From contig JAGXGZ010000048.1 of NCBI GenBank assembly GCA_024636495.1, positions 1-64,000 on the forward strand: 64,000 bases of DNA. The letters are read 5' to 3'. Source of the stretch: Roseobacter sp. GTDB taxonomy: Bacteria; Pseudomonadota; Alphaproteobacteria; Rhodobacterales; Rhodobacteraceae. Shown in pieces: positions 9,603 through 18,660 of this stretch. The notes below the pieces were generated by a model. That model was not told where the DNA came from, ran no database searches, and saw only the letters and a program-made list of their open reading frames with translations. The number at the start of each line of letters is the position of its first letter. Position 1 is the first letter of the stretch. A program made the translations under genes and the position numbers.

Positions 9603-10174
9603 TGGTCGTTCTCAACAAAATTTACACCCGCACGGGTGACAAAGGCGACACGGCCCTTGGCAATGGCACGCGGGTGCCAAAACACAATGCCCGCGTAGAG
9701 GCATATGGCACGGCGGATGAGCTGAATTGCTTTGTCGGCGTTGCGCGGCTGGTTGCTACGGGCGAAACAGACAATGCATTGTCGCGCATCCAGAATGACC
9801 TGTTCGACGTCGGGGCAGATCTTTGCCGCCCCGATATGAGCGCCGATGCGAAGGCCGAATATCAGCCGCTGCGTATGGTGCCCGAACAGGTCGACCGTCT
9901 TGAGCGCGAAATCGACGTGATGAATACGGAGCTGGAAGCGTTGCGCAGCTTCATCCTGCCGGGTGGTACGCAACTTGCCGCGCATCTTCACGTCTGCCGC
10001 ACGGTAGCGCGGCGCGCAGAACGGTTGACTGTTCTGCTGGCTGAACAAGAGGACGTGAATGAAGCGGCGATAAGGTACCTGAACCGCCTGAGTGATTGGT
10101 TTTTTGTGTCGGCACGTATGGCTAACAACAGCGGCAAAGATGATGTTTTGTGGGTGCCGGGGGCAAATAGATAA
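9602..10174 (+). CDS. ATP:cob(I)alamin adenosyltransferase, PduO type
   Basis: 190 residues. It transfers the 5'-deoxyadenosyl group of ATP to cob(I)alamin to make adenosylcobalamin. The N-terminal ATP-binding stretch IYTRTGDKGDTALGNG and the C-terminal VCRTVARRAER match the PduO/MMAB type rather than CobA. Adenosylcobalamin is the cofactor of methylmalonyl-CoA and ethylmalonyl-CoA mutases, which fits the methylsuccinyl-CoA dehydrogenase gene found later in this window. It is coupled by a one-base overlap to the small membrane protein and is followed by etfB after 144 bases. Confidence 0.95.
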   Translation: MVVLNKIYTRTGDKGDTALGNGTRVPKHNARVEAYGTADELNCFVGVARLVATGETDNALSRIQNDLFDVGADLCRPDMSADAKAEYQPLRMVPEQVDRLEREIDVMNTELEALRSFILPGGTQLAAHLHVCRTVARRAERLTVLLAEQEDVNEAAIRYLNRLSDWFFVSARMANNSGKDDVLWVPGANR

Positions 10175-10244
10175 GTAAAACGGACTAAAACGCCGCGTCC
10201 AAAGCACATGAACCGCCGCTTTTTTACTGTTTTGAAACCGAATG

Positions 10245-10263
10245 CTTCGTTACACAAACGAAG
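10245..10263. promoter_or_regulatory. Inverted repeat ahead of etfB
   Basis: CTTCGTT and AACGAAG are separated by five bases (ACACA), about 55 bases before the etfB start. The perfect seven-base arms could be an operator or a small leader hairpin. No U-run follows, so it is not a normal terminator. Whether it has a role is not known. Confidence 0.3.
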
Positions 10264-10318
10264 AGTTGAAATGGCTGGGCCAAAGGTTCGAGCCGTAAAC
10301 TGAGGAGAGATAACGCTC

Positions 10319-11077
10319 ATGAAGGTATTGGTACCTGTAAAGCGCGTGATCGACTACAACGTGAAAGTACGCGTAAAAGCGGACGGCACGGGTGTTGATC
10401 TTGCCAACGTAAAAATGTCGATGAACCCCTTCGACGAGATTTCAGTCGAGCAGGCGATCCGCCTGAAAGAGGCCGGTCAGGTTGATGAAGTCGTGGTTGT
10501 ATCCATCGGCGTCAAGCAATCGCAGGAAACTTTGCGTACTGCTTTGGCCATGGGTGCGGACCGCGCCATTCTGGTCGTCGCGACCGACGATGTTCACAAC
10601 GACATCGAACCTTTGACCGTTGCAAAAATTCTCAAGGCAATTGTGGACGAAGAGCAGCCGGGTCTTGTGTTATGCGGCAAGCAGGCCATCGACAATGATA
10701 TGAACGCGACAGGCCAGATGCTGGCGGCCCTTTTGGGTTGGTCGCAGGCGACGTTCGCGTCGAAAGTGGAAATCGACGGTGACAGCGCCGTTGTGACCCG
10801 CGAAGTCGATGGCGGCTTGCAAACGATCAAGGTCTCCATGCCGACAGTCGTTACCGTCGATCTGCGTTTGAACGAACCGCGCTATGCGTCTTTGCCAAAC
10901 ATCATGAAAGCCAAGAAAAAGCCGATGGATGAAAAGACGCCTTCCGACTACGGCGTTGAAGTTGGCAACCGGTTGGAAATCGTGAAAACGGTAGAGCCGG
11001 CAGAGCGTGCAGCAGGAATCAAAGTTGATTCCGTTGATGCACTTGTGGCGAAACTCAAAGAAGCGGGGGCCGTGTAA
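10319..11077 (+). CDS. etfB: Electron transfer flavoprotein, beta subunit
   Basis: 252 residues, the normal length of EtfB. With EtfA it accepts electrons from acyl-CoA dehydrogenases and passes them to ETF-ubiquinone oxidoreductase. It starts [19 protein letters not shown] and has the conserved [16 protein letters not shown] and the signature region around [21 protein letters not shown] strong ribosome-binding site (GAGGAGAGATAA) precedes the start. The stop TAA overlaps the etfA start as TAATG. Electron donors encoded here include the acyl-CoA dehydrogenase at 24.5 kb. Confidence 0.97.
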   Translation: MKVLVPVKRVIDYNVKVRVKADGTGVDLANVKMSMNPFDEISVEQAIRLKEAGQVDEVVVVSIGVKQSQETLRTALAMGADRAILVVATDDVHNDIEPLTVAKILKAIVDEEQPGLVLCGKQAIDNDMNATGQMLAALLGWSQATFASKVEIDGDSAVVTREVDGGLQTIKVSMPTVVTVDLRLNEPRYASLPNIMKAKKKPMDEKTPSDYGVEVGNRLEIVKTVEPAERAAGIKVDSVDALVAKLKEAGAV

Positions 11078-12003
11078 TGGCTGTTCTACTCCTTGCAGAA
11101 GTTACTGATGGCGCGTTGGCCATGGACGCAACAGCAAAGGCTGTGACCGCTGCTAAAAAGCTTGGCGAAGTTACAGTTCTTTGCGCTGGCAGTTCGGCTG
11201 CGGCAGCGGGCGAAGAAGCCGCCAAAATCAATGGCGTGTCCAAAGTATTGGTAGCCGAAGACCCGACATTGGGCCACCGCTTGGCTGAATCCACCGCGGC
11301 GCTGATTGTGTCGATGGCTGGTGACTACGACCACATCGTAGCCCCTGCCACCACAGACGCAAAAAACGTGATGCCCCGTGTGGCGGCGCTGCTGGATGTG
11401 ATGATCATCTCTGACGCATCAGGCGTTGTAGATGCGGATACATTTGAGCGTTCGATCTATGCGGGCAACGCCGTTCAGACTGTAAAATCCTCTGATGCGA
11501 AAAAGGTCATTACTTTCCGGACATCGACTTTTGATGCCGCCGAATTGGGCGGTTCAGCCTCGGTCGAATCAATATCGGCCGTGGCAGATCCCGGTTTGTC
11601 ATCCTGGATCGAAGATCACGTCGCAGCCAGCGATCGCCCCGAGCTTACATCGGCTGGCGTGGTCGTATCTGGTGGGCGCGGCGTCGGGTCGGAAGATGAC
11701 TTTGCCCTGATCGAAAAGCTGGCAGACAAGCTGGGTGCCGCTGTCGGCGCATCCCGAGCTGCGGTTGACTCAGGCTATGCACCTAACGATTGGCAGGTTG
11801 GTCAGACGGGCAAGGTTGTTGCGCCCAACCTGTATGTCGCCGTCGGTATCTCGGGTGCGATCCAACACTTGGCAGGCATGAAAGACAGCAAAATCATCGT
11901 TGCAATCAACAAAGATGAAGAAGCGCCGATTTTTCAAGTTGCCGATTTCGGGCTGGTCGCCGACCTGTTCGAAGCTGTGCCAGAGCTGATCGAAAAGCTG
12001 TAA
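11077..12003 (+). CDS. etfA: Electron transfer flavoprotein, alpha subunit (FAD-binding)
   Basis: 308 residues. The C-terminal FAD domain shows [12 protein letters not shown], then [32 protein letters not shown] and [11 protein letters not shown], the pattern that holds FAD in EtfA. The N-terminal half is the more variable domain that packs on EtfB. It is coupled to etfB by a one-base overlap and ends at a strong hairpin, so etfBA is the end of a transcript. The same order, with 3-hydroxybutyryl-CoA dehydrogenase close by, is common in Rhodobacterales. Confidence 0.97.
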   Translation: MAVLLLAEVTDGALAMDATAKAVTAAKKLGEVTVLCAGSSAAAAGEEAAKINGVSKVLVAEDPTLGHRLAESTAALIVSMAGDYDHIVAPATTDAKNVMPRVAALLDVMIISDASGVVDADTFERSIYAGNAVQTVKSSDAKKVITFRTSTFDAAELGGSASVESISAVADPGLSSWIEDHVAASDRPELTSAGVVVSGGRGVGSEDDFALIEKLADKLGAAVGASRAAVDSGYAPNDWQVGQTGKVVAPNLYVAVGISGAIQHLAGMKDSKIIVAINKDEEAPIFQVADFGLVADLFEAVPELIEKL

Positions 12004-12023
12004 ACGTCAAGCTAGTTTAGGTG

Positions 12024-12053
12024 ATAAGGCCCGTTAGAAATAACGGGCCTTAT
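12024..12053. terminator. Bidirectional terminator hairpin between etfA and the DUF6473-like gene
   Basis: A perfect 13-base stem (ATAAGGCCCGTTA with TAACGGGCCTTAT) closed by a GAAA tetraloop. It lies 21 bases after the etfA stop and just after the stop of the converging gene, so it can serve both. The U-run is short (TTATT). Confidence 0.85.
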
Positions 12054-12057
12054 TGCG

Positions 12058-12888
12058 TTACATTATGTCGTTTATTGCGTCAGACAAAGCTGTTGCCACT
12101 TCCATATGCGCCCGAACCCCCGGCAATTTTTCCGCGATATGCGCCTCAAACGGGGCAAACTGCATCCCTTCCGTCCCCTCATGCCGCGCGAGGGGTGACG
12201 GAACGACTTTCACGACTTTCGCCACGTGCGGTGCAACTTGATCGATCATGTCGTCGGTAATGAAAAGCGGGTCCGACCCAAGGGCGGTGTGGAGCAGACT
12301 TTCCTGCGCTGGTGAATTATCGGCAAACCACAGCAGCACGGCGTCACCCTCCATCTGCCCCAACAGTAGTTGCATTCGTGTGATCCAAGCCGATTGAAGC
12401 TCGTCTTGGATCACTTTGAAACGGTCGACAGAAACCTTTCTAAGGGCCGTCAACATATGTTTGTTAAAATGAAATTCTGAGAAATCAACTTCGCGAAAGA
12501 TGGATTTCAGCAATACGGTCGGAGCGACAAAGCGGTCATTTCGACGCGGATGAACGGAGTAATACCGGTTGGTCATATTCTGCGCGCCCATCACCTGAAT
12601 AACAGTGATTTTTGCTTTGGCCGCAGCGGCAGGCACATACGGGTCGTAGGCAAAAACATCCAGACCGGCATTAAGACAACCAAAATTCACACAAGGCAGG
12701 CCTATCTTATCTTCAACGACCGCTGGAAAAGGTCGCCTAATAAAACGGCCATAGGTTTCAGTTCCCCCCAAGAACGCAATATAGGGATAGTCCAGCTTTC
12801 GCCGTGGCCCTCGAAACAAGAGTTTCGACGTACCATACCGGCACGGCAAATAGTCTAGGGCCCCCGGCCCCATCGCATCATAGGTCAT
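12058..12888 (-). CDS. DUF6473-like protein of unknown function
   Basis: 276 residues beginning MTYDAMGPGALDYLPCRYG. I preferred this start to the one 11 codons upstream because AAGGTGGGTG lies directly before it and because the family, as I remember it (DUF6473, common in Rhodobacteraceae), begins this way. Motifs in the first half (GPGALDYLPCRYG, RGPRRKL, FLGGTETYGRF) and the later MGAQNMTNRYYSVHPRRNDRF segment look conserved and might hold an active site of a hydrolase-like fold, but no known catalytic signature is certain. No signal peptide or membrane helix. It converges on etfA. Confidence 0.75.
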   Translation of the reverse strand: MTYDAMGPGALDYLPCRYGTSKLLFRGPRRKLDYPYIAFLGGTETYGRFIRRPFPAVVEDKIGLPCVNFGCLNAGLDVFAYDPYVPAAAAKAKITVIQVMGAQNMTNRYYSVHPRRNDRFVAPTVLLKSIFREVDFSEFHFNKHMLTALRKVSVDRFKVIQDELQSAWITRMQLLLGQMEGDAVLLWFADNSPAQESLLHTALGSDPLFITDDMIDQVAPHVAKVVKVVPSPLARHEGTEGMQFAPFEAHIAEKLPGVRAHMEVATALSDAINDIM

Positions 12889-13045
12889 TACACCCACCTT
12901 TTTTATCTCACCCACCGACACAGATGGAGCGAAAGTTTTTCAAAAAGCTTAAAGATTGAATTTGCAAAAACTTGTCGTGAAATCCGACCCTTGCAGCTAC
13001 CACCCAACGCGCCCTATGCTGCGCGCAAACAACAAAGGACAGCGC

Positions 13046-13921
13046 ATGGAAATCCAGACAATTGGCATCGTTGGTGCAGGCCAAATGGGAAATGGAATAG
13101 CGCATGTCATGGCATTGGCAGGCTATGACGTTCTTATGACGGACGTCAGCGCAGACGCGCTGAAAGGCGCGGTGGACACCATCACCGGCAACCTTGACCG
13201 TCAGGTTGGACGCGGCAAAGTGGCCGAGGCAGACCGAGACGCAGCCCTCGCCCGGATTACGACCACCCAAACGCTTAGTGATTTAGGCCAAAGTGACCTT
13301 ATTATCGAGGCGGCGACCGAACGCGAAACAGTCAAGCAGGCGATCTTTGAAGACCTGATCCCACATCTGAAACCCACAACAATTCTGACGTCCAACACAT
13401 CTTCTATCTCGATTACGCGACTTGCCAGCCGAACGGACAGACCCGAAAAATTCATGGGCTTCCATTTTATGAACCCTGTTCCCGTGATGCAGTTGGTCGA
13501 ATTGATCCGCGGCATTGCGACAGACAAGGAAACGTTTTCCGCATGTCAGGCAGTTGTTGCAAAACTTGGCAAAACGGCCGCTTCTGCGGAAGACTTTCCC
13601 GCTTTTATCGTAAACCGGATATTGATGCCGATGATAAACGAAGCCGTTTATACGCTTTACGAGGGCGTTGTATCTGTCGAATCGATTGATAGCTCGCTTA
13701 AACTGGGCGCAAACCACCCCATGGGCCCGCTGGAGCTGGCAGACTTTATCGGCTTGGACACCTGCCTTGCGATCATGAATGTGTTGCACGACGGGTTGGC
13801 TGATACAAAATACCGCCCTTGCCCATTGCTTACAAAATACGTCGAAGCTGGTTGGCTGGGGCGCAAAACGCAGCGTGGGTTTTATGACTATCGAGGCGAC
13901 GTACCCGTTCCTACCCGTTAA
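13046..13921 (+). CDS. 3-hydroxybutyryl-CoA dehydrogenase
   Basis: 291 residues, the usual length. It oxidises (S)-3-hydroxybutyryl-CoA to acetoacetyl-CoA with NAD(P). The N-terminal Rossmann motif is GAGQMGNGIAHVMA at residues 8-21; the catalytic region includes TSNTSSISITRLA and FMGFHFMNPVPVMQLVE, whose histidine is the family's catalytic base. The C-terminal 3HCDH domain has FIVNRILMPMINEA and LGANHPMGPLELADFIG. The ATG at 13046 follows AAAGGACAGCGC and was preferred to the frame's longer form. It fits beside etfBA in short-chain acyl-CoA metabolism and polyhydroxybutyrate turnover. Confidence 0.95.
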   Translation: MEIQTIGIVGAGQMGNGIAHVMALAGYDVLMTDVSADALKGAVDTITGNLDRQVGRGKVAEADRDAALARITTTQTLSDLGQSDLIIEAATERETVKQAIFEDLIPHLKPTTILTSNTSSISITRLASRTDRPEKFMGFHFMNPVPVMQLVELIRGIATDKETFSACQAVVAKLGKTAASAEDFPAFIVNRILMPMINEAVYTLYEGVVSVESIDSSLKLGANHPMGPLELADFIGLDTCLAIMNVLHDGLADTKYRPCPLLTKYVEAGWLGRKTQRGFYDYRGDVPVPTR

Positions 13922-13936
13922 GCATTAACGGGCTGA

Positions 13937-13954
13937 CTGGGGGCCATACCCCAG
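13937..13954. terminator. Hairpin after 3-hydroxybutyryl-CoA dehydrogenase
   Basis: CTGGGG and CCCCAG arms with a six-base loop, 16 bases after the stop codon, followed by ACCCCTGGGATTTTGG. It lies between two converging genes. The U-run is weak, so the terminator role is likely but not certain. Confidence 0.5.
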
Positions 13955-13986
13955 ACCCCTGGGATTTTGGCCCATTTGGAATATGC

Positions 13987-14877
13987 TCAGTCTTTAAGTC
14001 CAAGAGTATGACTGCGAAGCCACGCCATGAATCCGCGCGGGTCATCCTTAAGTGTTGAGAGTTGATCATCCGTCAATGGATGTCCAACGATCGGCCCCTG
14101 AGGCTTATTGCAAGCATGTACGATCTCATGCAGCAAAAGGCCCTGCCGTAGCATTGGCGAAATCTTGTTGGCAATCTGGTACGCGCGGCTATTGGCACCA
14201 ACGAACTTCATCGGCACGACCTGGGCACCCGAGCGACGGATCATCTTTGCGGTGAACACATTCCATTCGGCTTCGATCGCCGGCCCAAAAAATGTCTCGG
14301 ACGAAGCCACAACGCCGGATGGAAAAAGGGCGACAACCCCGCCCTGTTTGAGAAAGGCCATCGCGTTGGCGCGCATTTCGACGCCTTTGCGCTGTGCATC
14401 GGGGTCGTGAGGGAACGGCACCGGGATCATGTAGCTCCCTGCGACCTCATCAATCGAGGTCAGCAAAGAGCGGGTCAATATCCGGTAGTCAGGTCGGACG
14501 CGACCAATAAGATCGGCGAAAATCATACCGTCGACCATGCCGTGAGGATGGTTTGCGACAACGATAACCGGCCCAGACTTGGGGATGCGGTCAAGCTGAG
14601 CTTGGGGTGTGGTCAGCTCAATCCCCATCGTATCCAACGCTGCCCGCCAGAAACCCTGTCCTTTCGGCGCACCATTTTTCTCAAATTTGCGGATCATCCG
14701 TAGAATGGCGATTCGGCCCGTGAACAATTCAATCAGGCTTATGATCCGCGACTTTATCGGGTGATCAAATGTCGATGCATAAGATAGACTTTGCCTGTCG
14801 TATTTGGTGAACGTTACCGTTTCCACATCACTCTGAACTATGGCAGGCGTCTGCATGGTTTGCGGCTCATCGATCAA
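13987..14877 (-). CDS. Lysophospholipid acyltransferase-family protein
   Basis: 296 residues. The acyltransferase active-site block is NHPHGMVDG at residues 109-117, a variant of the PlsC NHxxxxD motif like that in OlsA/hemolysin-type acyltransferases, and FPSGVVASS near residue 200 corresponds to the EGTRS-type substrate block. It probably acylates a lysolipid or an ornithine-type lipid at the inner membrane. The start may be at Met1 or Met8. The first 40 residues look soluble. It converges on 3-hydroxybutyryl-CoA dehydrogenase and follows the HPr gene after a 52-base gap, so it could be the last gene of that run. Confidence 0.85.
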   Translation of the reverse strand: MIDEPQTMQTPAIVQSDVETVTFTKYDRQSLSYASTFDHPIKSRIISLIELFTGRIAILRMIRKFEKNGAPKGQGFWRAALDTMGIELTTPQAQLDRIPKSGPVIVVANHPHGMVDGMIFADLIGRVRPDYRILTRSLLTSIDEVAGSYMIPVPFPHDPDAQRKGVEMRANAMAFLKQGGVVALFPSGVVASSETFFGPAIEAEWNVFTAKMIRRSGAQVVPMKFVGANSRAYQIANKISPMLRQGLLLHEIVHACNKPQGPIVGHPLTDDQLSTLKDDPRGFMAWLRSHTLGLKD

Positions 14878-14929
14878 AACGAATTGTCCCTGACACTAGG
14901 TGCACCGTGATACGTATCTAACGAACTAC

Positions 14930-15199
14930 CTAATGGCCTTCGCCGAACTTGTCAGCCACCAGTGCAGTCAGGGCGTCGGCCAAAGCATCTTCGTCAGGCC
15001 CTGATGTCTGAATATCGATTGTTGTACCTTTGGACGCGGCCAGCATCAGCAACCCCATGATACTGTCGCCAGACGCAGACATGCCGTCTTTGCTGACCTC
15101 GGCACGCGCATCAAACGCCTCTACGACTTCTACCAGTTTGGCAGATGCACGTGCATGAAGGCCCTTTTCGTTAACGATCTTGAGTGAAATTTGGGTCAT
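14930..15199 (-). CDS. ptsH: HPr phosphocarrier protein
   Basis: 89 residues. HPr takes phosphate from Enzyme I on His15, seen in GLHARASA, and passes it to EIIA. Ser46, in GDSIMGLLML, is the residue phosphorylated by HPr kinase, which is encoded upstream in the same run. Both sites are intact. The gene follows the EIIA gene by 12 bases. In alphaproteobacteria such a system lacks sugar permeases and acts as a regulatory phosphorelay (PTS-Ntr type); no EIIB or EIIC gene is seen here. Confidence 0.95.
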   Translation of the reverse strand: MTQISLKIVNEKGLHARASAKLVEVVEAFDARAEVSKDGMSASGDSIMGLLMLAASKGTTIDIQTSGPDEDALADALTALVADKFGEGH

Positions 15200-15211
15200 T
15201 TCAGAGCCTTG

Positions 15212-15604
15212 CTATTCTGCACTGACATTCTGACTGTCAATATATTTCTTGCCTGCAGCCAATGCAGCACGCACAGCTTCGGGGACATCCAAATCACGGG
15301 ATTTGGCGAGTTTTATAAGCATTGGCAAATTTGCCCCGTAGATAATCCGACGGTTTTCGGGGCGGCAGGCCAGCAGGCTTAAGTTCGACGGCGATCCGCC
15401 GAAAAGATCCGTTACAACGACGACACCATTGCCTGTATCGACGGCATCGGCTGCCTTGCAAATCTCTTGTTCCTTGGCTTTGCGGTCGTGATCTGGCTCA
15501 ATTGAGATAGCGTGAACACCCTTTTGGGATCCGACAACATGTTCGATCGCGGCCAGATATTCCTTGGCCAACCCTCCATGTGCTACGATAACAATCCCGA
15601 TCAA
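15212..15604 (-). CDS. PTS EIIA component of the mannose (EIIA-Man) family
   Basis: 130 residues starting MIGIVIVAHGGLAKEYL; His9 is the phosphorylation site expected for the EIIA-Man fold, and the following VVTDLFGGSPSNLSLL matches the conserved second block. It is a stand-alone domain without EIIB or permease, as in the regulatory PTS of alphaproteobacteria. It overlaps rapZ by four bases and is followed by HPr, so the phosphorelay parts are produced together. It likely ends in regulation and not sugar uptake. Confidence 0.93.
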   Translation of the reverse strand: MIGIVIVAHGGLAKEYLAAIEHVVGSQKGVHAISIEPDHDRKAKEQEICKAADAVDTGNGVVVVTDLFGGSPSNLSLLACRPENRRIIYGANLPMLIKLAKSRDLDVPEAVRAALAAGKKYIDSQNVSAE

Positions 15605-16494
15605 TGCGCCGTCGCTTCCCGCTTTTTCTCATCCAACTCGCGGTGCCTAATTGACACCTGCCAGCCCGCCTCTGCAAGGCTGAAAGCATGCGCTTGAGCC
15701 AAAGTTACTGAGCGGTGTTGCCCGCCTGTACAGCCAAAGGCAATAGAAATGTGCGATTTCCCTTCTGACTTTGACGCCGGCAGGATCAAAAGACTGAGAT
15801 CAAGAACCTGATTTGCAAATATTTCATAGAGCGGATCATGTTTTACATAAGTTTGCACGGCTAAATCTGTGCCATTCATGCCCCGCAACTGCGGCTCCCA
15901 AAACGGGTTGCGCAAGAACCGACAGTCGAAGACCATATCTACGCTGCGCGGCAGACCACGCTTATAAGAAAACGACTGAACGGAAACTGTTAAGTGGTGC
16001 GTGCCGCCTGCGGCAAACCAATGCTCGAGTTCTTCACGCAGTTGGTGAATGTTTAATTCGGTCGTATCGATCAAGATGCCTGCCTGTGCACGAATGGGCG
16101 TAAGCAGATGCTTTTCCAGACGTATCCCTTCGGACGGCGCATCTTGGAAGGCCAAGGGATGACGCCTGCGGGTTTCAGAGAACCGACGCAACAACACATC
16201 TGTGGCGCAATCAAGATACAGCAATTCGACTTCAATCTCGGGGCGTGAACGCATCTGATCGATCAGGTCAGTCATCATGTCCGTCGAAAAATCACGGTTA
16301 CGTGGGTCAATACCCAAAGCCATCGGACGAATTTGATTGGGCGCATCCAGCAATGCCATCATCATGCGCAAAGGGATATTATCAATCGCTTCAAACCCAG
16401 CGTCTTCCAACACATTAAGCGCAGAGGACCGCCCCGCGCCCGCCGGGCCCGTCACCAGAACGATCCGCTTTAATTCTGTAATTGGATCAACCAT
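15601..16494 (-). CDS. rapZ: RNase adapter protein RapZ (nucleotide-binding, YvcJ/YhbJ family)
   Basis: 297 residues. The N-terminal P-loop is GPAGAGRSS (Walker A), and the C-terminal domain shows the family signature IAFGCTGGQHRSVTLA. In E. coli RapZ senses glucosamine-6-phosphate and guides RNase E to a small RNA; in alphaproteobacteria its target is less clear. I chose the internal ATG giving MVDPITELKRIVLVTG; the extension starting MCHHLR would overlap hprK further. The gene overlaps hprK by eight bases and EIIA by four. Its place between HPr kinase and EIIA is normal for this group. Confidence 0.93.
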   Translation of the reverse strand: MVDPITELKRIVLVTGPAGAGRSSALNVLEDAGFEAIDNIPLRMMMALLDAPNQIRPMALGIDPRNRDFSTDMMTDLIDQMRSRPEIEVELLYLDCATDVLLRRFSETRRRHPLAFQDAPSEGIRLEKHLLTPIRAQAGILIDTTELNIHQLREELEHWFAAGGTHHLTVSVQSFSYKRGLPRSVDMVFDCRFLRNPFWEPQLRGMNGTDLAVQTYVKHDPLYEIFANQVLDLSLLILPASKSEGKSHISIAFGCTGGQHRSVTLAQAHAFSLAEAGWQVSIRHRELDEKKREATAH

Positions 16495-16936
16495 TCTCAA
16501 GTGGTGACACATTCTTGAGGTAGATTAAAAGGGCTGCTGCGAAATGCGGTCCATCACATTTGTGAAAGCACTTCACGGAGTGCCCTAAAAACACAGTTGT
16601 ATGGGCCTTTGGCAGTCTCTCCCTTTCAGTCTGCGCTAGATCTACAGCAAGATATATTTGAACATTCGTCTCGAAAGGCAACTCCAAAAGCCCAAAGCCC
16701 CGCGCTTCGATAAGTCCCTGAATAGCCGGAGGGCAATTTGCAACCAATCCGGTCGGAACCTTGCTTAAGAGAGTGCGATCATCGGCCACAAGGGTCGCCC
16801 CAAGGGCAATCAGTTGCAGCGCTAGTGCAGACTTTCCGCTTCCTGACGGACCGTGAATAATCAGACCACGTCCATCCACAGAAATTGTCGTGGCATGAAC
16901 GATATGCGCAGGATCAGGCACATCCACATTCGACAT
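16487..16936 (-). CDS. hprK: HPr kinase/phosphorylase, short alphaproteobacterial form
   Basis: 149 residues, about half the length of the Firmicutes enzyme because the N-terminal domain is absent; this short form is standard in alphaproteobacteria. The Walker A loop is GPSGSGKSA at residues 29-37, followed by LVADDRTLL with the acidic residues of the active site. It phosphorylates and dephosphorylates Ser46 of HPr, whose gene lies three genes downstream. Only three bases separate it from chvG, so kinase and sensor are in one transcript. Confidence 0.93.
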   Translation of the reverse strand: MSNVDVPDPAHIVHATTISVDGRGLIIHGPSGSGKSALALQLIALGATLVADDRTLLSKVPTGLVANCPPAIQGLIEARGFGLLELPFETNVQIYLAVDLAQTERERLPKAHTTVFLGHSVKCFHKCDGPHFAAALLIYLKNVSPLENG

Positions 16937-16939
16937 CGA

Positions 16940-18652
16940 CTATATTGGCAGACCTACAACAAAACGCGCACCAAGCGGCTCTGACGTGATGTCTGCCTCG
17001 GTCGGGCGTATGTTCTCGGCCCAGATGACACCGCCATGCGCTTCGACAATCTGCTTCGAGATGGCCAAGCCAAGCCCCGAATTGTTACCAAAGTGTTCGT
17101 CGGGTCGTTGCGAATAAAACCGCTTGAAAATCTTTGAAAGCGCCTGATCGGGAATGCCGGGGCCGGTATCCTCGACAACCACAAGCACGCGGTTTTCGCG
17201 TTTGCGTGCCCAGACCCTAATCGCATCACCATCTTCGCAAAAGGATGCTGCGTTGGTAATCAAGTTCACGAAGACCTGCGCCAGTCGCGCTTCCAGACCG
17301 TGGACAATGATCGGATTGCTTGGAAGATCCGTAATGAAATCAATGCCCTTTTTACGGGCGTCTTCACCCAGGTATTGCCCAAGGTTGGTCAACATCGACA
17401 AAAGGTCGAAGGGCTCTTCTTCTTCCTTGACCAACTCGCTGTCGAGCCGCGAAGCGTTAGAAATGTCACTGACCAGACGGTCCAAACGTCGAACATCGTG
17501 ATCGATCACATCCAGCAGTTTATCACGCTGATCTTCGCGCTTGATCAATCGCAACGTGCCAACGGCAGATCGTAGGGACGCCAGCGGGTTCTTTATTTCA
17601 TGGGCTACATCGGCTGCAAATTGTTCGTTTCCGTCGATGCGATTATAAAGTGCTGAAACCATTCCGCGCAGGGCACCCGAAAGCCTGCCAATCTCGTCCG
17701 GTCTTGCGGTTAGATCTGGTATACGAATGCGCCCCGGGTTCATTTTGCGCGCATCTTTGTCCCGCCCAAGCTCCGCAGCAGCCGCAAGATCGGCAAGCGG
17801 ATTTGCAATCGTAGACGCGAGAACAAGGCTAAGACCGATAGACACAAGGGTAGCGATGACAAACATCTGAAGCACGCGCTCACGCTCGCCCCGGACAAGC
17901 TTGTCGATTTCACCAGCGGCTGACGTAACAGCAACCACACCAATCGGTGCGCCGTTCTGCATGATCGGGGTGGTAACCGCAAAAAGCGTGCCACCCGAGG
18001 CATCCAGATTGTTCTGGATCTTGGTTCCGGCCACCATCGATTCTGCAACTAAAGCAGTCAACTGGTCTTCGATTGGTAAGATTTCTACATTCGCTCCCTG
18101 ATTAAAGGGTTGCGAAAGTTTAGCCCAAAGCCAATTCAGCCCATCGGTGAGCAGAGTTTTGCTTTCCGGTGCTCCTGCTGTTTTGGGTGTTCGGCCTTCC
18201 GAGCGAGACAACAGAGCGCCGTCAGCGTCGAACACAAACACTTCAATCCCGCTGCGCAGATCGAGGCGACCCAAACTGGCCGCAACATCGACCGGATCAT
18301 TTGCGGCAAGCTCGATTGTGGCGTCAGAGGGCAATTGCGCCTCAAAGACATCGGCTAACAGCTCGGCTTCTGATACGAGCGACGCACCGCGTTGCACGGC
18401 AAGACTGTCACGCGACGAGTTGAGATAAAGAATGCCCGCGACCAGAATATTCAGGGCGATCAGATTGAACGTGATAATTTTCCGCGTCAAAGGCGACCCG
18501 CGCAGCGAGAACCAGCCCCGCCGCGCCCGATGATCGCGCAATTCTTCAGTCGCGTTCTTGTCCGGGGCGACCCAATCATCGCCCAACACAACATCACCGT
18601 CCCGCGCTTGTGGGGCTGCGTCTCGCACAAAGTTCCTCTCGGCAATCGCCAT
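16940..18652 (-). CDS. chvG: Sensor histidine kinase ChvG (ExoS/BvrS family)
   Basis: 570 residues. Two transmembrane helices (about 57-77 and 262-284) enclose a periplasmic sensor domain of roughly 180 residues. A HAMP segment follows, then the H box FAADVAHEIKNPLASLRSA with His351, and the ATP-binding blocks, including EDTGPGIP and NSGLGLAISKQIVEAHGG. In related bacteria ChvG responds to acid and envelope conditions with the periplasmic repressor ExoR. The gene lies eight bases after chvI and directly before hprK; this layout, opposite pckA, is the classical alphaproteobacterial one. Confidence 0.95.
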   Translation of the reverse strand: MAIAERNFVRDAAPQARDGDVVLGDDWVAPDKNATEELRDHRARRGWFSLRGSPLTRKIITFNLIALNILVAGILYLNSSRDSLAVQRGASLVSEAELLADVFEAQLPSDATIELAANDPVDVAASLGRLDLRSGIEVFVFDADGALLSRSEGRTPKTAGAPESKTLLTDGLNWLWAKLSQPFNQGANVEILPIEDQLTALVAESMVAGTKIQNNLDASGGTLFAVTTPIMQNGAPIGVVAVTSAAGEIDKLVRGERERVLQMFVIATLVSIGLSLVLASTIANPLADLAAAAELGRDKDARKMNPGRIRIPDLTARPDEIGRLSGALRGMVSALYNRIDGNEQFAADVAHEIKNPLASLRSAVGTLRLIKREDQRDKLLDVIDHDVRRLDRLVSDISNASRLDSELVKEEEEPFDLLSMLTNLGQYLGEDARKKGIDFITDLPSNPIIVHGLEARLAQVFVNLITNAASFCEDGDAIRVWARKRENRVLVVVEDTGPGIPDQALSKIFKRFYSQRPDEHFGNNSGLGLAISKQIVEAHGGVIWAENIRPTEADITSEPLGARFVVGLPI

Positions 18653-18660
18653 GCTTCAGA

